The position numbers and the translations under genes are program-made. The notes under the pieces are model-generated. The model did no database searches, had not been told where the DNA came from, and worked only from the letters and a program-made list of their open reading frames with translations. From Paenarthrobacter nitroguajacolicus (GTDB taxonomy: Bacteria > Actinomycetota > Actinomycetes > Actinomycetales > Micrococcaceae): a DNA stretch of 64,000 nucleotides. Every line of letters begins with the position of its first letter. The first letter of the stretch is position 1. The stretch is taken from assembly GCF_007786235.1 (NCBI RefSeq), contig NZ_VNFK01000021.1, forward strand, positions 1 through 64,000, given 5' to 3'. Below, piece by piece: positions 16,701 to 25,056 of this stretch.

Positions 16701-17194
16701 TGGTGGGGACAACCAATGGCTTCGTCGACCTCCCTCGGTACAAAGAAAAAATGCGTTCGTACTTGGCGCAATACGAGGAGCATGCAACCATTCAACGGCT
16801 CCGGCGTAACAAGCAACTGACGGCGTTGGACCTTGCCGAGCTTGAACGCATTCTTCTGGAAAGCGGTTTGGGTTCGCTTGAAGACTTGAATCGTGCCGCC
16901 AACGATGGCCTCGGCCTCTTTGTCCGTTCCCTGGTTGGTTTGGACCGCGAGGCCGTCGAGGAAGCGTTGTCAGAGTTTGTGGCTGGTACTACGCTCACAG
17001 CCCAGCAGCTCAACTTCCTCAACGTTCTGACCAATCACCTGATGGAAAACGGAAAGGTCAGCCCGAAGGCGTTGTTCAATTCCCCGTACAACGAGCTGGC
17101 CCCGTCCGGGCCGGATATGCTGTTCGGCGATGAAAAAATCGGGCAGCTGATCAGCATCCTCCGCTCCATTGAGAACCACGCGAAGGTGAGCTGA
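13796..17194 (+). CDS. hsdR: type I restriction-modification, restriction/translocase subunit HsdR
   Basis: 1132 aa. An N-terminal DUF4145 domain (FGFMLGEWPELAQQARRAEQ, FYARYTIERIVEWLY) spans residues 1-130, then a coiled-coil linker to about 215. The HSDR_N nuclease domain has VDYVLWGADG and AVVEAKR (PD-(D/E)xK core) near 258-275. The SF2 motor has Walker A ATGTGKT near 388, VDEAH near 487 and QMVGRGTRL near 721; the C-terminus is EcoEI_R_C-like. The ATG at 13796 is chosen: GGAG is 8 nt upstream and family members begin with this sequence. A TTG at 13751 overlapping the hipA stop is the alternative. All nuclease and ATPase residues look intact. Confidence 0.92.
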   Translation: MGAVTSNFGFMLGEWPELAQQARRAEQFARVDPRASVFYARYTIERIVEWLYQVEPGLVTPYKDDLNALLNEPTFKNLVGGPIANKLTIIRKAGNNAVHNSVGPTIQGAELVLRELHHVCYWLARNYARTGSQLPPSLVFDASILAPKPKTPAQQQSPEELQALESQLKAQNEALAQAAADSADLKAQLEILQAEVAEAKKQNQTVPDHHDYDEALTRRHLIDLELNEAGWPLTNTEDREFKVDTMPTASGTLSGVGYVDYVLWGADGLPLAVVEAKRTTKDPHVGKQQAKLYADCLERRYGRRPIIYYTSGYETWIWDDTMYPERSLQGFHTRDQLQLLINRRQSRKPLAEQTIDNSIVERPYQHNAIRAVTEAYEKDFERKALVVMATGTGKTRTVVALAKLLQEANWAKRVLFLADRVALVKQAANAFKAHLPGSSPVILGSGDEADSRIHVATYPTMMNLINRTEGKLGQRTFGIGHYDLIIVDEAHRSVYQKYRAIFHYFDSLLIGLTATPQSEVDRNTYSLFGIEDNVPTFAYELSEAIEAGYLVPPRVVPVPLKFPDQGISYEDLPEAEKEQWDELEWDEDGEIPDSVDSSVINTWLFNADTVDKALEVLMTRGHKVAGGDRLGKTIIFAKNNRHAEYIAERFDKNYPAYKGQFARVITYQVNYAQILIDQFSTTESDPHIAISVDMLDTGVDVPDVVNLVFFKMVRSKTKFWQMVGRGTRLRPELYGPGEDKKDFFIFDLCRNAEFFNAGMPSNEGSVGKSLAETTFAARVQLLQTFTDLQWDPQAPVVADLRQTLKHAVDRLPLDNFLVKPARKWVDRFAEEAAWKSLGAEDFQALQTQIARLATISAPADTEEARRFDYLMLQAELASLQGSAVGPFRIKIQAIASALQDQQSIPAIAAQLPLLETILHDDEWESISLEWLEDIRKRLRGLVYLIEKRKRKVVYTNFQDELGVLEEVELVGTTNGFVDLPRYKEKMRSYLAQYEEHATIQRLRRNKQLTALDLAELERILLESGLGSLEDLNRAANDGLGLFVRSLVGLDREAVEEALSEFVAGTTLTAQQLNFLNVLTNHLMENGKVSPKALFNSPYNELAPSGPDMLFGDEKIGQLISILRSIENHAKVS

Positions 17195-17250
17195 AAACCC
17201 ACGGCAGCTGCCGCCGTCGACCCCCCAACCGTGAAGCGGTTCTTTCAGCG

Positions 17251-17286
17251 TTGACAGCCCCTTGTGACCCGTGCCATATTCAAAGC
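17251..17286 (+). promoter_or_regulatory. sigma-A-type promoter of the asparagine operon
   Basis: TTGACA (17251-17256), 18-bp spacer, CATATT (17275-17280), then 6 nt to the GTG at 17287. The expected transcription start falls on the start codon, so the regulator mRNA is probably leaderless. Confidence 0.6.
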
Positions 17287-18015
17287 GTGAACCTGTCAGA
17301 CAGCCGGACAGCCGGACAACCCGAATTCCCGGGCAACTCCGCTGCGCATACGCCTATCTCACGCATTTCCGCAGCTGAAGCGGTCTTTGCGGCCCTCCGG
17401 CGAGCCATCGAGGGCGGTCAGTTCGACATCGGCACCAAGCTGAGCTCTGAAGCGACGCTCGCGGCACAATACGGCGTCAGCCGCTCCGTCATCAGAGAAG
17501 CGCTGCGGTCCTGCAACACCTTGGGCCTCACCATGACCAAGACTGGCAAGGGCACGTTCATTGTGGCCAACAAGGTTGCTAACGACCTTACCTTGGGCCA
17601 GTACAGTGCGCGTGATCTTAACGAGGCACGTCCGCACATCGAAATCCCGGCGGCCGGACTTGCCGCACAAAGGCGGACGGATGAAGAGCTTGAGCACCTC
17701 AAGGACATCGTCCAGGAAATGCTCAACGAGAACGACCCCGAAGCGTGGGTGAACCTGGACGCCACCTTCCACTCCGCCGTCGCCCGCGCCAGCGGAAACC
17801 GCGTGTTCGCCAGCGTCGTCTCGGATATCCGCGAAGCGCTGGCCCACCAGTCGGAAACCCTCAACCTCGTTGCTGACAGGCAGCACCGCTCGGACGAGGA
17901 ACATGTGGCCGTGCTCAACGCTATTGAAGCCGGCGACTCTGAAGCAGCAAGCAAGGCGATGGCCGACCATCTTCAGGCCGTCAGCGTTGCACTGGACACG
18001 ATCCTCAACAAATGA
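17287..18015 (+). CDS. GntR/FadR-family regulator of asparagine/aspartate genes
   Basis: 242 aa. An N-terminal winged HTH (AVFAALRRAIEGGQFDIGTK, then LAAQYGVSRSVIREALRSC) is followed by an FCD ligand-binding domain with the metal-type Asp/His pattern (LDATFHSAVARASGN, HRSDEEHVAVLNAIEAGD). The GTG at 17287 is chosen because the upstream TTG at 17251 is the -35 element. It heads an operon with asparaginase, aspartase and a permease; its stop overlaps an ATG of the next frame. It probably senses aspartate, asparagine or a related acid and controls its own operon. Confidence 0.85.
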   Translation: MNLSDSRTAGQPEFPGNSAAHTPISRISAAEAVFAALRRAIEGGQFDIGTKLSSEATLAAQYGVSRSVIREALRSCNTLGLTMTKTGKGTFIVANKVANDLTLGQYSARDLNEARPHIEIPAAGLAAQRRTDEELEHLKDIVQEMLNENDPEAWVNLDATFHSAVARASGNRVFASVVSDIREALAHQSETLNLVADRQHRSDEEHVAVLNAIEAGDSEAASKAMADHLQAVSVALDTILNK

Positions 18016-18032
18016 CACACCCAAAGGACACC

Positions 18033-19040
18033 ATGCCCGTCCCCGCAGCACCGGCCCATCAGGCCGCGGCGCAGAATATTAAAGCGCCAAACCACGTCCC
18101 GCTTGTCGAGGTCACCCGCGACGGCTTGGTGGAGAGCATCCACTACGGCTCACTGATCGCGCTCAAAGCCGACGGCAACACAGCGATGGATGCCGGCGAG
18201 CCGGACGCCCCGATGTACCCGCGCTCAAGCCTGAAGCCCCTGCAGGCCGTGGCGCTCCTCAAAGCCGGCCTGGACATCCCCCAGGAACTCCTCGCCCTGA
18301 CGGCCGCCAGCCACTCCGGCGCAAAGACGCACCGCGACGGCGCCACCGAAATCCTGAGGCTGCACGGCCTCACCGAAGCGGCGTTGGGCAACAGCACGGA
18401 CTTGCCGTACGGCGTCGCGGAACGTGAAGAATGGCTCCGCGCAGGCAACGGACCCACCCAGATCGCGCAGAACTGCTCCGGCAAGCACGCATCAATGACT
18501 GCTGTCTGCGTCGTCAACGGCTGGCCTGTGGAGGGGTACTTGCACCCGGAGCACCCACTGCAGGTCTTGGTCCGCGACACCATCACGGAGTTGACCGGCG
18601 AGGAAGCCGCGGCAGTCAGCACTGACGGCTGCGGGACGCCGCTTTTTGCGCATTCCCTGCACGGCATGGCCCGCGCCTACGGCCGCCTCGCCGCGGCCGA
18701 CGAGGACACCAACGAGGGCAAGGTTGCCCACGCCATGCGCCGCTTCCCGGAAATGGTGGCCGGCGAAGGCCGCGATGTCACGGCGCTGATGCGTGCGGTC
18801 CCCGGGTTGCTTGCCAAGGACGGCTTCGAAGGCCTCCAGCTGGTCGGCCTCCCGAATGGCACCGGGCTGGCGGTCAAGATTTCCGACGGCGGCGATCGCG
18901 CCCGCATGCCCGTCACCGTTGAGGTTCTTCGCCGGTTGGGTGTCGACGGCGGCAGCTTGGACACGCTTCAGAGCCCACCTGTGCTGGGCGGCGGCCTTCC
19001 GGTCGGCGAGCTCCGCGCAGCCCAAATTTTCAGCAACTAA
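18033..19040 (+). CDS. asparaginase (Rhizobium AnsA / type-III-like family)
   Basis: 335 aa of Asparaginase_II (Pfam PF06089 type), the ReAII class unrelated to E. coli AsnB enzymes. Class motifs are clear: YPRSSLKPLQ (catalytic Ser and Lys), TAASHSGAKTHRDGA, NCSGKHASMTAVC with the metal-site Cys and Lys, and TDGCGTPLFAHSL. It hydrolyses L-asparagine to aspartate and ammonia. The ATG at 18033 follows AAAGGACACC; an ATG at 18012 overlapping the regulator stop (ATGA) is the alternative. It feeds the aspartase gene 13 nt downstream. Confidence 0.87.
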   Translation: MPVPAAPAHQAAAQNIKAPNHVPLVEVTRDGLVESIHYGSLIALKADGNTAMDAGEPDAPMYPRSSLKPLQAVALLKAGLDIPQELLALTAASHSGAKTHRDGATEILRLHGLTEAALGNSTDLPYGVAEREEWLRAGNGPTQIAQNCSGKHASMTAVCVVNGWPVEGYLHPEHPLQVLVRDTITELTGEEAAAVSTDGCGTPLFAHSLHGMARAYGRLAAADEDTNEGKVAHAMRRFPEMVAGEGRDVTALMRAVPGLLAKDGFEGLQLVGLPNGTGLAVKISDGGDRARMPVTVEVLRRLGVDGGSLDTLQSPPVLGGGLPVGELRAAQIFSN

Positions 19041-19053
19041 ACCAAGGACAGCT

Positions 19054-20469
19054 ATGACCACCGTCGATCAGGCGATCCCCTTCCGTTCCGAACACGACCT
19101 CTTGGGCGACCGTAATGTCCCCGCGGATGCCTACTGGGGCGTCCACACGCTCCGCGCAATCGAGAACTTCCCGATCACCGGGCAGCCGCTCTCCACCAAT
19201 AAGCACTTGGTCCGGGGCTTGGCCGCGGTAAAGCAGGCTGCCGCCTGTACCAACCATGAACTCGGCCTCTTGGATGCCGAACGGGCCGGTGCCATCGAGC
19301 AGGCCTGCCAGGACATCATGGACGGCATGCTGCAGGACCAGTTCATGGTGGACGTGATCCAGGGCGGCGCCGGCACCAGCTCCAACATGAACGCCAACGA
19401 GGTCATCGCCAACCGCGCGTTGGAGATCCTGGGCCACCCCAAGGGAAACTACTCCAAGCTGCACCCGAATGACCACGTCAACCTGAGCCAGTCCACCAAC
19501 GACGTCTACCCGACGGCGGTGAACCTCGCCACGATCTTCTCCGTGAAGGAGCTCCTGGAAGCCCTGGAAGAACTGGAGCTGGCGTTCGCCGAGAAGGGCC
19601 GGGAGTTCCGGACCGTCGTGAAGATGGGCCGTACCCAGCTGCAGGACGCGGTTCCCATGACGCTGGGCCAGGAGTTCGGTGGCTACGCCGTGACCATCGG
19701 CGAGGACCGGGCACGCCTGGACGAGTCCCACATGCTGATCCACGAGATCAACCTGGGTGCCACCGCCATCGGCACTGGTTTGAACGCCCCGGCCGGCTAC
19801 GCGGAAGCCGCGTGCCGCCATCTGGCTGAGATTACCGGCCTCCCCCTGCTCACCGCCGCGGACCTCATTGAGGCCACCCAGGATGTGGGCGCGTTCGTTC
19901 ACTTGTCCGGTGTGCTGAAGCGCGTCGCGGTGAAGCTCTCCAAGATTTGTAACGACCTCCGCCTGCTGTCCTCCGGACCGCGCGCGGGTTTGGGTGAGAT
20001 CAACCTTCCGGCAGTGCAGTCCGGTTCGTCGATCATGCCCGGCAAGATCAATCCGGTGATCCCGGAAGTGGTCAGCCAGGTGGCGTACGAAGTCATCGGC
20101 AACGATGTCACCGTCACCATGGCCGCGGAGGCGGGCCAGCTCCAGCTGAACGCCTTCGAACCGATCATTGTGCACAGCCTGCACAAGAGCATCTCCCACC
20201 TGGAAGCAGCGTGCCGCACCCTTACGGCACGCTGCGTCCGGGGCATCACCGCAAACACCGAACGGCTACGGCTTACCGTGGAGCAGTCGATCGGTCTCGT
20301 CACGGCATTGAACCCCCATATCGGTTACGCCTCCGCCACCGCTATCGCCCAGGAGGCGCTGGCAACGGGCAAGGGTGTGGCAGAGCTCGTTCTGGAACAT
20401 GGCCTGCTGACCGCAGCCCAGCTTGAAGAACTCCTCAGCCCCGAACGTCTGGCAAATCTCAGCAAATAG
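19054..20469 (+). CDS. aspA: aspartate ammonia-lyase
   Basis: 471 aa of the fumarase/aspartase superfamily; converts L-aspartate to fumarate and ammonia. The superfamily signature SGSSIMPGKINPVIPEVV is at about residues 322-338, with LSQSTNDVYPTA near 146 and the N-terminal GDRNVPADAYWGVHTLRA. Members annotated as aspartase carry the same loop. AAGGACAGCT precedes the ATG. It lies directly after asparaginase and before a permease, so the operon takes asparagine into the TCA cycle as fumarate. Confidence 0.9.
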   Translation: MTTVDQAIPFRSEHDLLGDRNVPADAYWGVHTLRAIENFPITGQPLSTNKHLVRGLAAVKQAAACTNHELGLLDAERAGAIEQACQDIMDGMLQDQFMVDVIQGGAGTSSNMNANEVIANRALEILGHPKGNYSKLHPNDHVNLSQSTNDVYPTAVNLATIFSVKELLEALEELELAFAEKGREFRTVVKMGRTQLQDAVPMTLGQEFGGYAVTIGEDRARLDESHMLIHEINLGATAIGTGLNAPAGYAEAACRHLAEITGLPLLTAADLIEATQDVGAFVHLSGVLKRVAVKLSKICNDLRLLSSGPRAGLGEINLPAVQSGSSIMPGKINPVIPEVVSQVAYEVIGNDVTVTMAAEAGQLQLNAFEPIIVHSLHKSISHLEAACRTLTARCVRGITANTERLRLTVEQSIGLVTALNPHIGYASATAIAQEALATGKGVAELVLEHGLLTAAQLEELLSPERLANLSK

Positions 20470-20613
20470 GTCGAAACTGACCACTAAGCCCAGCGGCTTC
20501 AGCCAGCCGTCCCGCCCGATGAGGCATACCGCCACGAGGCGTTGTCTTGCGTGCCCGGATCCCCGACCGGACGCGCCCAGGACACCCCCAACAGGACACT
20601 CCTAAGGATTCCA

Positions 20614-22122
20614 ATGACCAATCCCATCACGGACCACACGGTCCCGGCCCAAGCGCACGCCAGCGAGAAAGCCCTCCACAAGGAGGACTCCGGCTACCAC
20701 AAGGACCTCAAGCCCCGCCAGATCCAAATGATCGCGATCGGCGGCGCCATCGGCACCGGCCTGTTCCTGGGCGCCGGCGGTCGGCTCAACGCGGCTGGCC
20801 CGTCCCTCGTCATCGCCTACGCAGTGTGCGGCTTCTTCGCGTTCTTGATCCTCCGCGCCCTCGGTGAACTTGTGCTCCACCGCCCCTCCTCGGGTTCCTT
20901 CGTTTCCTACGCCCGTGAGTTCTACGGCGAGAAGGCTGCCTTCGTTTCGGGGTGGTTCTACTGGATCAACTGGGCCACCACCACCATCGTGGACATCACC
21001 GCGGCCGCGCTCTACATGAACTTCTTCGGCAAATACATTCCCTGGATGGGAGCCGTGCCGCAGTGGGCCTGGGCGCTCATTGCCTTGGTGGTAGTGCTCT
21101 GCCTCAACTTGGTATCCGTGAAGGTCTTCGGCGAGATGGAGTTCTGGTTCGCGCTGATCAAGGTGGCCGCGCTGGTGGCCTTCCTTCTGGTGGGCACCTA
21201 CTTCGTCATCTTCGGCACCCCGGTTGATGGCCAGGAAGTTGGCTTCAGCCTCATCTCGGACAACGGCGGCGTGTTCCCGAATGGCATCCTTCCGATGATC
21301 ATCCTCATGCAGGGTGTGCTGTTCGCTTACGCCTCGATCGAACTCGTGGGCACCGCAGCCGGTGAGACTCCCAACCCGGAGAAAATCATGCCCAAGGCCA
21401 TCAACTCCGTGGTCTTCCGCATCGCGGTCTTCTACGTCGGCTCCGTCATCCTGCTTGCACTGCTGCTCCCGTACACGTCCTACGAGAAGGGTGTCAGCCC
21501 CTTCGTGACGTTCTTCGGTTCCATCGGCGTGGAAGGCGTGGACGTCATCATGAACCTCGTGGTCCTCACCGCAGCCCTGTCGTCATTGAACGCCGGCCTC
21601 TACTCCACCGGCCGTATCCTGCGGTCCATGTCCGTGGCCGGTTCGGCTCCGAAGTTCGCCCAGCGCATGAACAAGGCAGGTGTGCCATACGGTGGCATCG
21701 CCATCACTGCCGGTGTCTCGCTGCTGGGTGTCCCCCTGAACTACCTGGTTCCCTCCGAGGCCTTCGAGATCGTTCTGAACGTCGCTTCCGTGGGCATCAT
21801 CGTCACGTGGGCAACCATCGTCCTGTGCCAGATGCAGCTCAAACGCTGGTCCGACAAAGGCTGGTTGAAGCGTCCCTCCTTCCGCCTGTTCGGTGCCCCG
21901 TACACGGGCTGGCTGTCCTTGATCTTCCTGGCAAGTGTCCTGGTCATGGTATTCATCGAGTCTCCCCTCACCATGTTGGTCACTGCCGTAGCTTGTGGAC
22001 TCATGGTCTGGGGCTGGTTCCTGTGCCGCAAGCAGATCCATGAGCTTGCTGCCACCCGCGACGGCTACACGGGCAGCGCCCCGGTGATCGCCAACCGCCC
22101 GCTGCCTGGCAGCGATAAATAG
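20614..22122 (+). CDS. amino acid permease, probable asparagine transporter
   Basis: 502 aa of the APC superfamily (AAT group), about 12 membrane segments. The conserved N-terminal block is KPRQIQMIAIGGAIGTGLF followed by FLGAGGRLNAAGPS and LGELVLHRPSSGSFVSYARE. The closest named proteins by sequence character are AnsP, GabP and CycA. The ATG follows CTAAGGATTCCA. Genomic position after asparaginase and aspartase makes L-asparagine the best substrate guess. A strong hairpin ends the operon 20 nt downstream. Confidence 0.88.
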   Translation: MTNPITDHTVPAQAHASEKALHKEDSGYHKDLKPRQIQMIAIGGAIGTGLFLGAGGRLNAAGPSLVIAYAVCGFFAFLILRALGELVLHRPSSGSFVSYAREFYGEKAAFVSGWFYWINWATTTIVDITAAALYMNFFGKYIPWMGAVPQWAWALIALVVVLCLNLVSVKVFGEMEFWFALIKVAALVAFLLVGTYFVIFGTPVDGQEVGFSLISDNGGVFPNGILPMIILMQGVLFAYASIELVGTAAGETPNPEKIMPKAINSVVFRIAVFYVGSVILLALLLPYTSYEKGVSPFVTFFGSIGVEGVDVIMNLVVLTAALSSLNAGLYSTGRILRSMSVAGSAPKFAQRMNKAGVPYGGIAITAGVSLLGVPLNYLVPSEAFEIVLNVASVGIIVTWATIVLCQMQLKRWSDKGWLKRPSFRLFGAPYTGWLSLIFLASVLVMVFIESPLTMLVTAVACGLMVWGWFLCRKQIHELAATRDGYTGSAPVIANRPLPGSDK

Positions 22123-22142
22123 CAGCAGTACCCATAAGCGCC

Positions 22143-22192
22143 CGACGGCGGCACTCGGGTTCCGTAGCAACGGAACTTGGGTGCCGCCGTCG
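22143..22192 (+). terminator. strong terminator hairpin of the asparagine operon
   Basis: A 23-bp stem (22143-22165 with 22170-22192) with loop AGCA; the three non-Watson-Crick positions are G-U wobbles in RNA. No long T-run follows. Confidence 0.75.
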
Positions 22193-22235
22193 TTGGTTAA
22201 CGCCCCCAAACAGGGGGAGGACGCGACATCAGCAG

Positions 22236-22260
22236 ACATCCGATCAATCGTGGCTACTAT
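22236..22260 (+). promoter_or_regulatory. promoter and operator of the fucose-cluster GntR gene
   Basis: ACATCCGAT (22236-22244) is the motif also found twice in the 27.7-kb divergent promoter. TACTAT (22255-22260) ends 6 nt before the ATG, as in a leaderless promoter, so the operator would cover the -35 region and give autoregulation. Confidence 0.6.
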
Positions 22261-22266
22261 TGGTCC

Positions 22267-22938
22267 ATGGCTGTCACAGACGAGGCGATCAGCAAGATCA
22301 AAGACATGCTGATCCGCGGGGAACTCAAGGCCGGCGACCGACTTCCGCCGGAAAAGGAACTGAGCGAGCGGCTTGGTCTCTCACGGAGTTCGCTGCGCGA
22401 AGCCGTGAAGGCGCTGGAACTGATTCGCGTGCTGGACGTCCGCCGCGGCGATGGGACCTACGTGACCAGCCTCGATGCCAAACTCCTCAACGAGGCAGTG
22501 GCGTTCGTGGTCGACCTGCACCAAGACCGCTCCATTCTTGAGCTCTTTGAGGTCCGACGAATCTTGGAGCCCGCTACGGCCCACTTGGCGGCCAGCAAAA
22601 TTACTCCGGATGAGCTCTTGGCGCTTCGGAGGACCATGGACGGCATTGACGAGAACACGGACGTGGAGGAACTGGTTGCCCATGACCTTGAGTTCCACAG
22701 CATCATCACCGAAGCCGCAGGCAACGACTACCTGGGAAGCCTCTTGGAAGCCCTTTCGAGCAGCACCGTGAGGGCCCGCATCTGGCGTGGGTTGACGCAG
22801 GAAAAGGCCGTGGCGCACACCTTGGCGGAGCACCGGGCCATCGCTGACGCTTTGGAGCGTGGCGACGCGGAACTGGTGCGGGCCCTCGTGACCGTGCACA
22901 TCAGCGGCGTGGAGAACTGGCTGCGGCAGGCGCTCTAG
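22267..22938 (+). CDS. GntR/FadR-family regulator of the L-fucose cluster
   Basis: 223 aa. The winged HTH (IKDMLIRGELKAGDRLPPEK, LSERLGLSRSSLREAVKALE) is followed by an FCD domain (HDLEFHSIITEAAGNDYLG, EHRAIADALERGDAELV). It ends one base before the converging lactonase gene. It lies at the far end of the fucose operon but shares an ACATCCGA site with that operon's promoter, so it is probably the local repressor, with a fucose-pathway acid such as fuconate or KDF as inducer. The ligand is inferred, not shown. Confidence 0.85.
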   Translation: MAVTDEAISKIKDMLIRGELKAGDRLPPEKELSERLGLSRSSLREAVKALELIRVLDVRRGDGTYVTSLDAKLLNEAVAFVVDLHQDRSILELFEVRRILEPATAHLAASKITPDELLALRRTMDGIDENTDVEELVAHDLEFHSIITEAAGNDYLGSLLEALSSSTVRARIWRGLTQEKAVAHTLAEHRAIADALERGDAELVRALVTVHISGVENWLRQAL

Positions 22939-23814
22939 CTAGACGGCGGTCTGGCTAAGAGGGGCACCGTCGAGCTTGTACGTGCGGATCGCCGTCTCCT
23001 CCAGCACCGCATCCTGCTCGGCTGGGCTTAGCGAGGAGACCAGTTCCAGCAGCACATCGAGCGTCCGGCCGTAGGGCGCCCCGAGGGTGCTGACCGGCCA
23101 GTCCCCGCCGATCATCAACCGCCCCGGACCGAAGGCCGCCAGCGCTTCTTCGAACAGCGGACGTAAGGATTCCGCAGTGTACTCAACACCCGGAAGGTGC
23201 AGTCCGGAGAGCTTGGCCACCGCATTCGGCTCCCGGCCGAGGGCCTTGAAGTCATTGCGCCACGCATCCATCGCGACAACGTCGGCGAGCGGTGGTTTCC
23301 CAAGGTGGTCCAGTACCAGGGTCAGTTCCGGAACGTCCCGGGCAAGCCGGGCGACTGCGTCCAGATGCCGCGGAAACGCGTCCGGAACATCGAAAGCGAG
23401 CCCGCGTTGCGCCACCAACGCCAACGACTCACGGACGGCGGGGAGGTCCAGGAAGTCGTCCCGAGGATCGTCGTGAACCAGGTGCCGCACGCCCTTGAAA
23501 GAGGAATGGGTGGAAAATCGGTCCAACTGTTCTGCAGCTTGGTCCGGGGTGTCCATCCGGACCCAGCCCACCACGCCGAGCACCCATGGATTGCGTTTCG
23601 CCACAGCCAACATGCTCTCGGTGTCGGCAACAGTGTCATCAGCCTGGACCAGCACAGCTCCCGTGACGCCGGCGGCATCCAACGTCTCATGGGCCTCGTC
23701 TTCGCCGAAGCTGCGGAAAAGTTCGCCGTGCTGAGGTCCGAGCCACGAGTAGTGGCGCGGACCGCCAGTTACGAACGTGTCCAGCGTCCACAGGTGCAGG
23801 TGCGCATCAATCAC
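22939..23814 (-). CDS. amidohydrolase family 2 protein, probable L-fuconolactonase
   Basis: 291 aa metal-dependent amidohydrolase of the COG3618 type. It begins VIDAHLHLW (metal HxH), with KGVRHLVHDDP, a TLVLDHLGKPP block and GRLMIGGDWPVS near the C-terminus (metal/catalytic Asp). COG3618 enzymes hydrolyse sugar lactones such as L-fucono-1,4/1,5-lactone. The start is GTG at 23814, giving GVIDAHLH without the unsupported N-terminal extension; it overlaps the upstream dehydrogenase by 8 bp. Last gene of the five-gene minus-strand operon. Confidence 0.85.
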   Translation of the reverse strand: MIDAHLHLWTLDTFVTGGPRHYSWLGPQHGELFRSFGEDEAHETLDAAGVTGAVLVQADDTVADTESMLAVAKRNPWVLGVVGWVRMDTPDQAAEQLDRFSTHSSFKGVRHLVHDDPRDDFLDLPAVRESLALVAQRGLAFDVPDAFPRHLDAVARLARDVPELTLVLDHLGKPPLADVVAMDAWRNDFKALGREPNAVAKLSGLHLPGVEYTAESLRPLFEEALAAFGPGRLMIGGDWPVSTLGAPYGRTLDVLLELVSSLSPAEQDAVLEETAIRTYKLDGAPLSQTAV

Positions 23815-24745
23815 GCCGTGTGGCCTCCACAGCCGCCCACAACTCTTCCGGCACAGGCGCTCCCATCCGGGCCGCATTAGTGACCACCTGTTCAGGAGAA
23901 GTCGCCCCTACGGTCACGTTCACCACGGCCGGATGCCGTAGCGGGAACTGCAGGGCCGCCGTCGGAAGGTCAACGCCAAAGTCGCGGCACGCTGCTGCAA
24001 GCCGGCGCGCTCGCGCCAAGACGGTCGGCGGCGCTTGGTTGTAGTTGTAATGCGCGTCGTCGGGGACTTCCGGCCGGGCCAGCAAACCCGAGTTGTAGGC
24101 GCCCACGTTGACGACGCCGGTGCGGCGCTCCACACAGCGCTCAAGCAGCGGGACGCTGGGCTGCTCCAGCAGCGTGTAACGGCCGGCGAGCATCACAAGG
24201 TCCAGGTCCGCGGCTTCGACACATTCGAGGGCGGCTTCCGCTGAGTTGAGCCCAACTCCAATGGCCCGCACTACCCCTTCGTCGCGCAACTTCTCCAATG
24301 CTGGGAGACCCTGGGAGATTCCGGCCTGGAGATCGTGGACATCAGCGTCGTGCAGGTAGGCGATGTCCACGTGGTCCAGTCCGAGCCTTTCAAGGGAGTC
24401 CTCGATGCTGCGTCGAATCCCTGCCTCGGAGAAGTCCCACACCCGGCGGGTGGTGGCCGGAACATCGAAACCCTCGGGATCCTGGCCGCCGGAGGAGTTA
24501 GGTTCCAACAGTCGGCCCACCTTGGTGGAAATGATGAATTCGTTCCGTGGTTTGTCCCGGAGAACGGCTCCAAGCCTTTGCTCGGACAGACCCAGGCCGT
24601 AGTGCGGCGCGGTGTCAAAGTAGCGGATGCCCGCATCCCAGGCGGCCAGTACTGTAGCGAGGGCTTCACCGTCCGGGATGGCCCGGTACAAGTTTCCAAT
24701 GCCCGCTCCGCCGAAGCCGAGCTTGCCGAGATCGAGTGAGTTCAT
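23807..24745 (-). CDS. aldo/keto reductase, probable L-fucose dehydrogenase
   Basis: 312 aa of the AKR family close to D-threo-aldose / L-fucose 1-dehydrogenases. LGKLGFGGAGIGNLYRAI opens the barrel, followed by the tetrad YFDTAPHYGLGLSEQRLG, ISTKVGRLL and DIAYLHDADVHD. The ATG at 24745 overlaps the mutarotase stop as ATGA and has GGGAA upstream; the ATG at 24757 lacks a ribosome-binding site. Expected reaction: L-fucose plus NAD(P)+ to L-fuconolactone, passed to the next gene product. Confidence 0.85.
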   Translation of the reverse strand: MNSLDLGKLGFGGAGIGNLYRAIPDGEALATVLAAWDAGIRYFDTAPHYGLGLSEQRLGAVLRDKPRNEFIISTKVGRLLEPNSSGGQDPEGFDVPATTRRVWDFSEAGIRRSIEDSLERLGLDHVDIAYLHDADVHDLQAGISQGLPALEKLRDEGVVRAIGVGLNSAEAALECVEAADLDLVMLAGRYTLLEQPSVPLLERCVERRTGVVNVGAYNSGLLARPEVPDDAHYNYNQAPPTVLARARRLAAACRDFGVDLPTAALQFPLRHPAVVNVTVGATSPEQVVTNAARMGAPVPEELWAAVEATRRD

Positions 24746-25056
24746 GGCAGTTCCCATACTTTCTGAATACCCGCGTCCTCCCCCGAGTAATCGTCCTGGA
24801 CCGCCAAAAGTTCAGCCATTCGGGCTTGCCACGGGACGTTGGCCGGGTGATCGGCGAGCGCGTGCCGCATGGACTGGTAGTCCTCGACGTCCACCACGTG
24901 GAAGAGGTCCAGCCCGCTGCGCCAGATCCGCCAGTTCTTGACCCCGGCTTCTTTGAGGGCCGCAACCAGTTCAGGGGGAATATGCGCGTGGGCGTCGGCG
25001 TATTCCTCTTCGGCTCCCGGCTTGAGGCGGGTGTGGAGGGCGATGCTTTCAGTCAT
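24742..25056 (-). CDS. L-rhamnose/L-fucose mutarotase (RhaM family)
   Basis: 104 aa, full length for the RhaM (DUF718) family. Recognisable blocks: LHTRLKPGAEEEYADAHAHI with the catalytic His, GVKNWRIWRSGLDLFHVVDV and DDYSGEDAGIQKVWELP with the terminal Trp. It interconverts sugar anomers, here most likely of L-fucose released by the fucosidase and used by the dehydrogenase. It overlaps the fucosidase gene by 8 bp and the dehydrogenase gene by 4 bp, so the three are translationally coupled. Confidence 0.88.
   Translation of the reverse strand: MTESIALHTRLKPGAEEEYADAHAHIPPELVAALKEAGVKNWRIWRSGLDLFHVVDVEDYQSMRHALADHPANVPWQARMAELLAVQDDYSGEDAGIQKVWELP

Noticed and set aside
17251..17286. TTG start for the asparagine-operon regulator
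   Set aside because: TTGACA here is the -35 element with a matching -10; the GTG at 17287 is the better start.
19030..20199. 389-codon antisense frame within aspA
   Set aside because: Shadow of a strongly conserved enzyme gene; no independent start signal.
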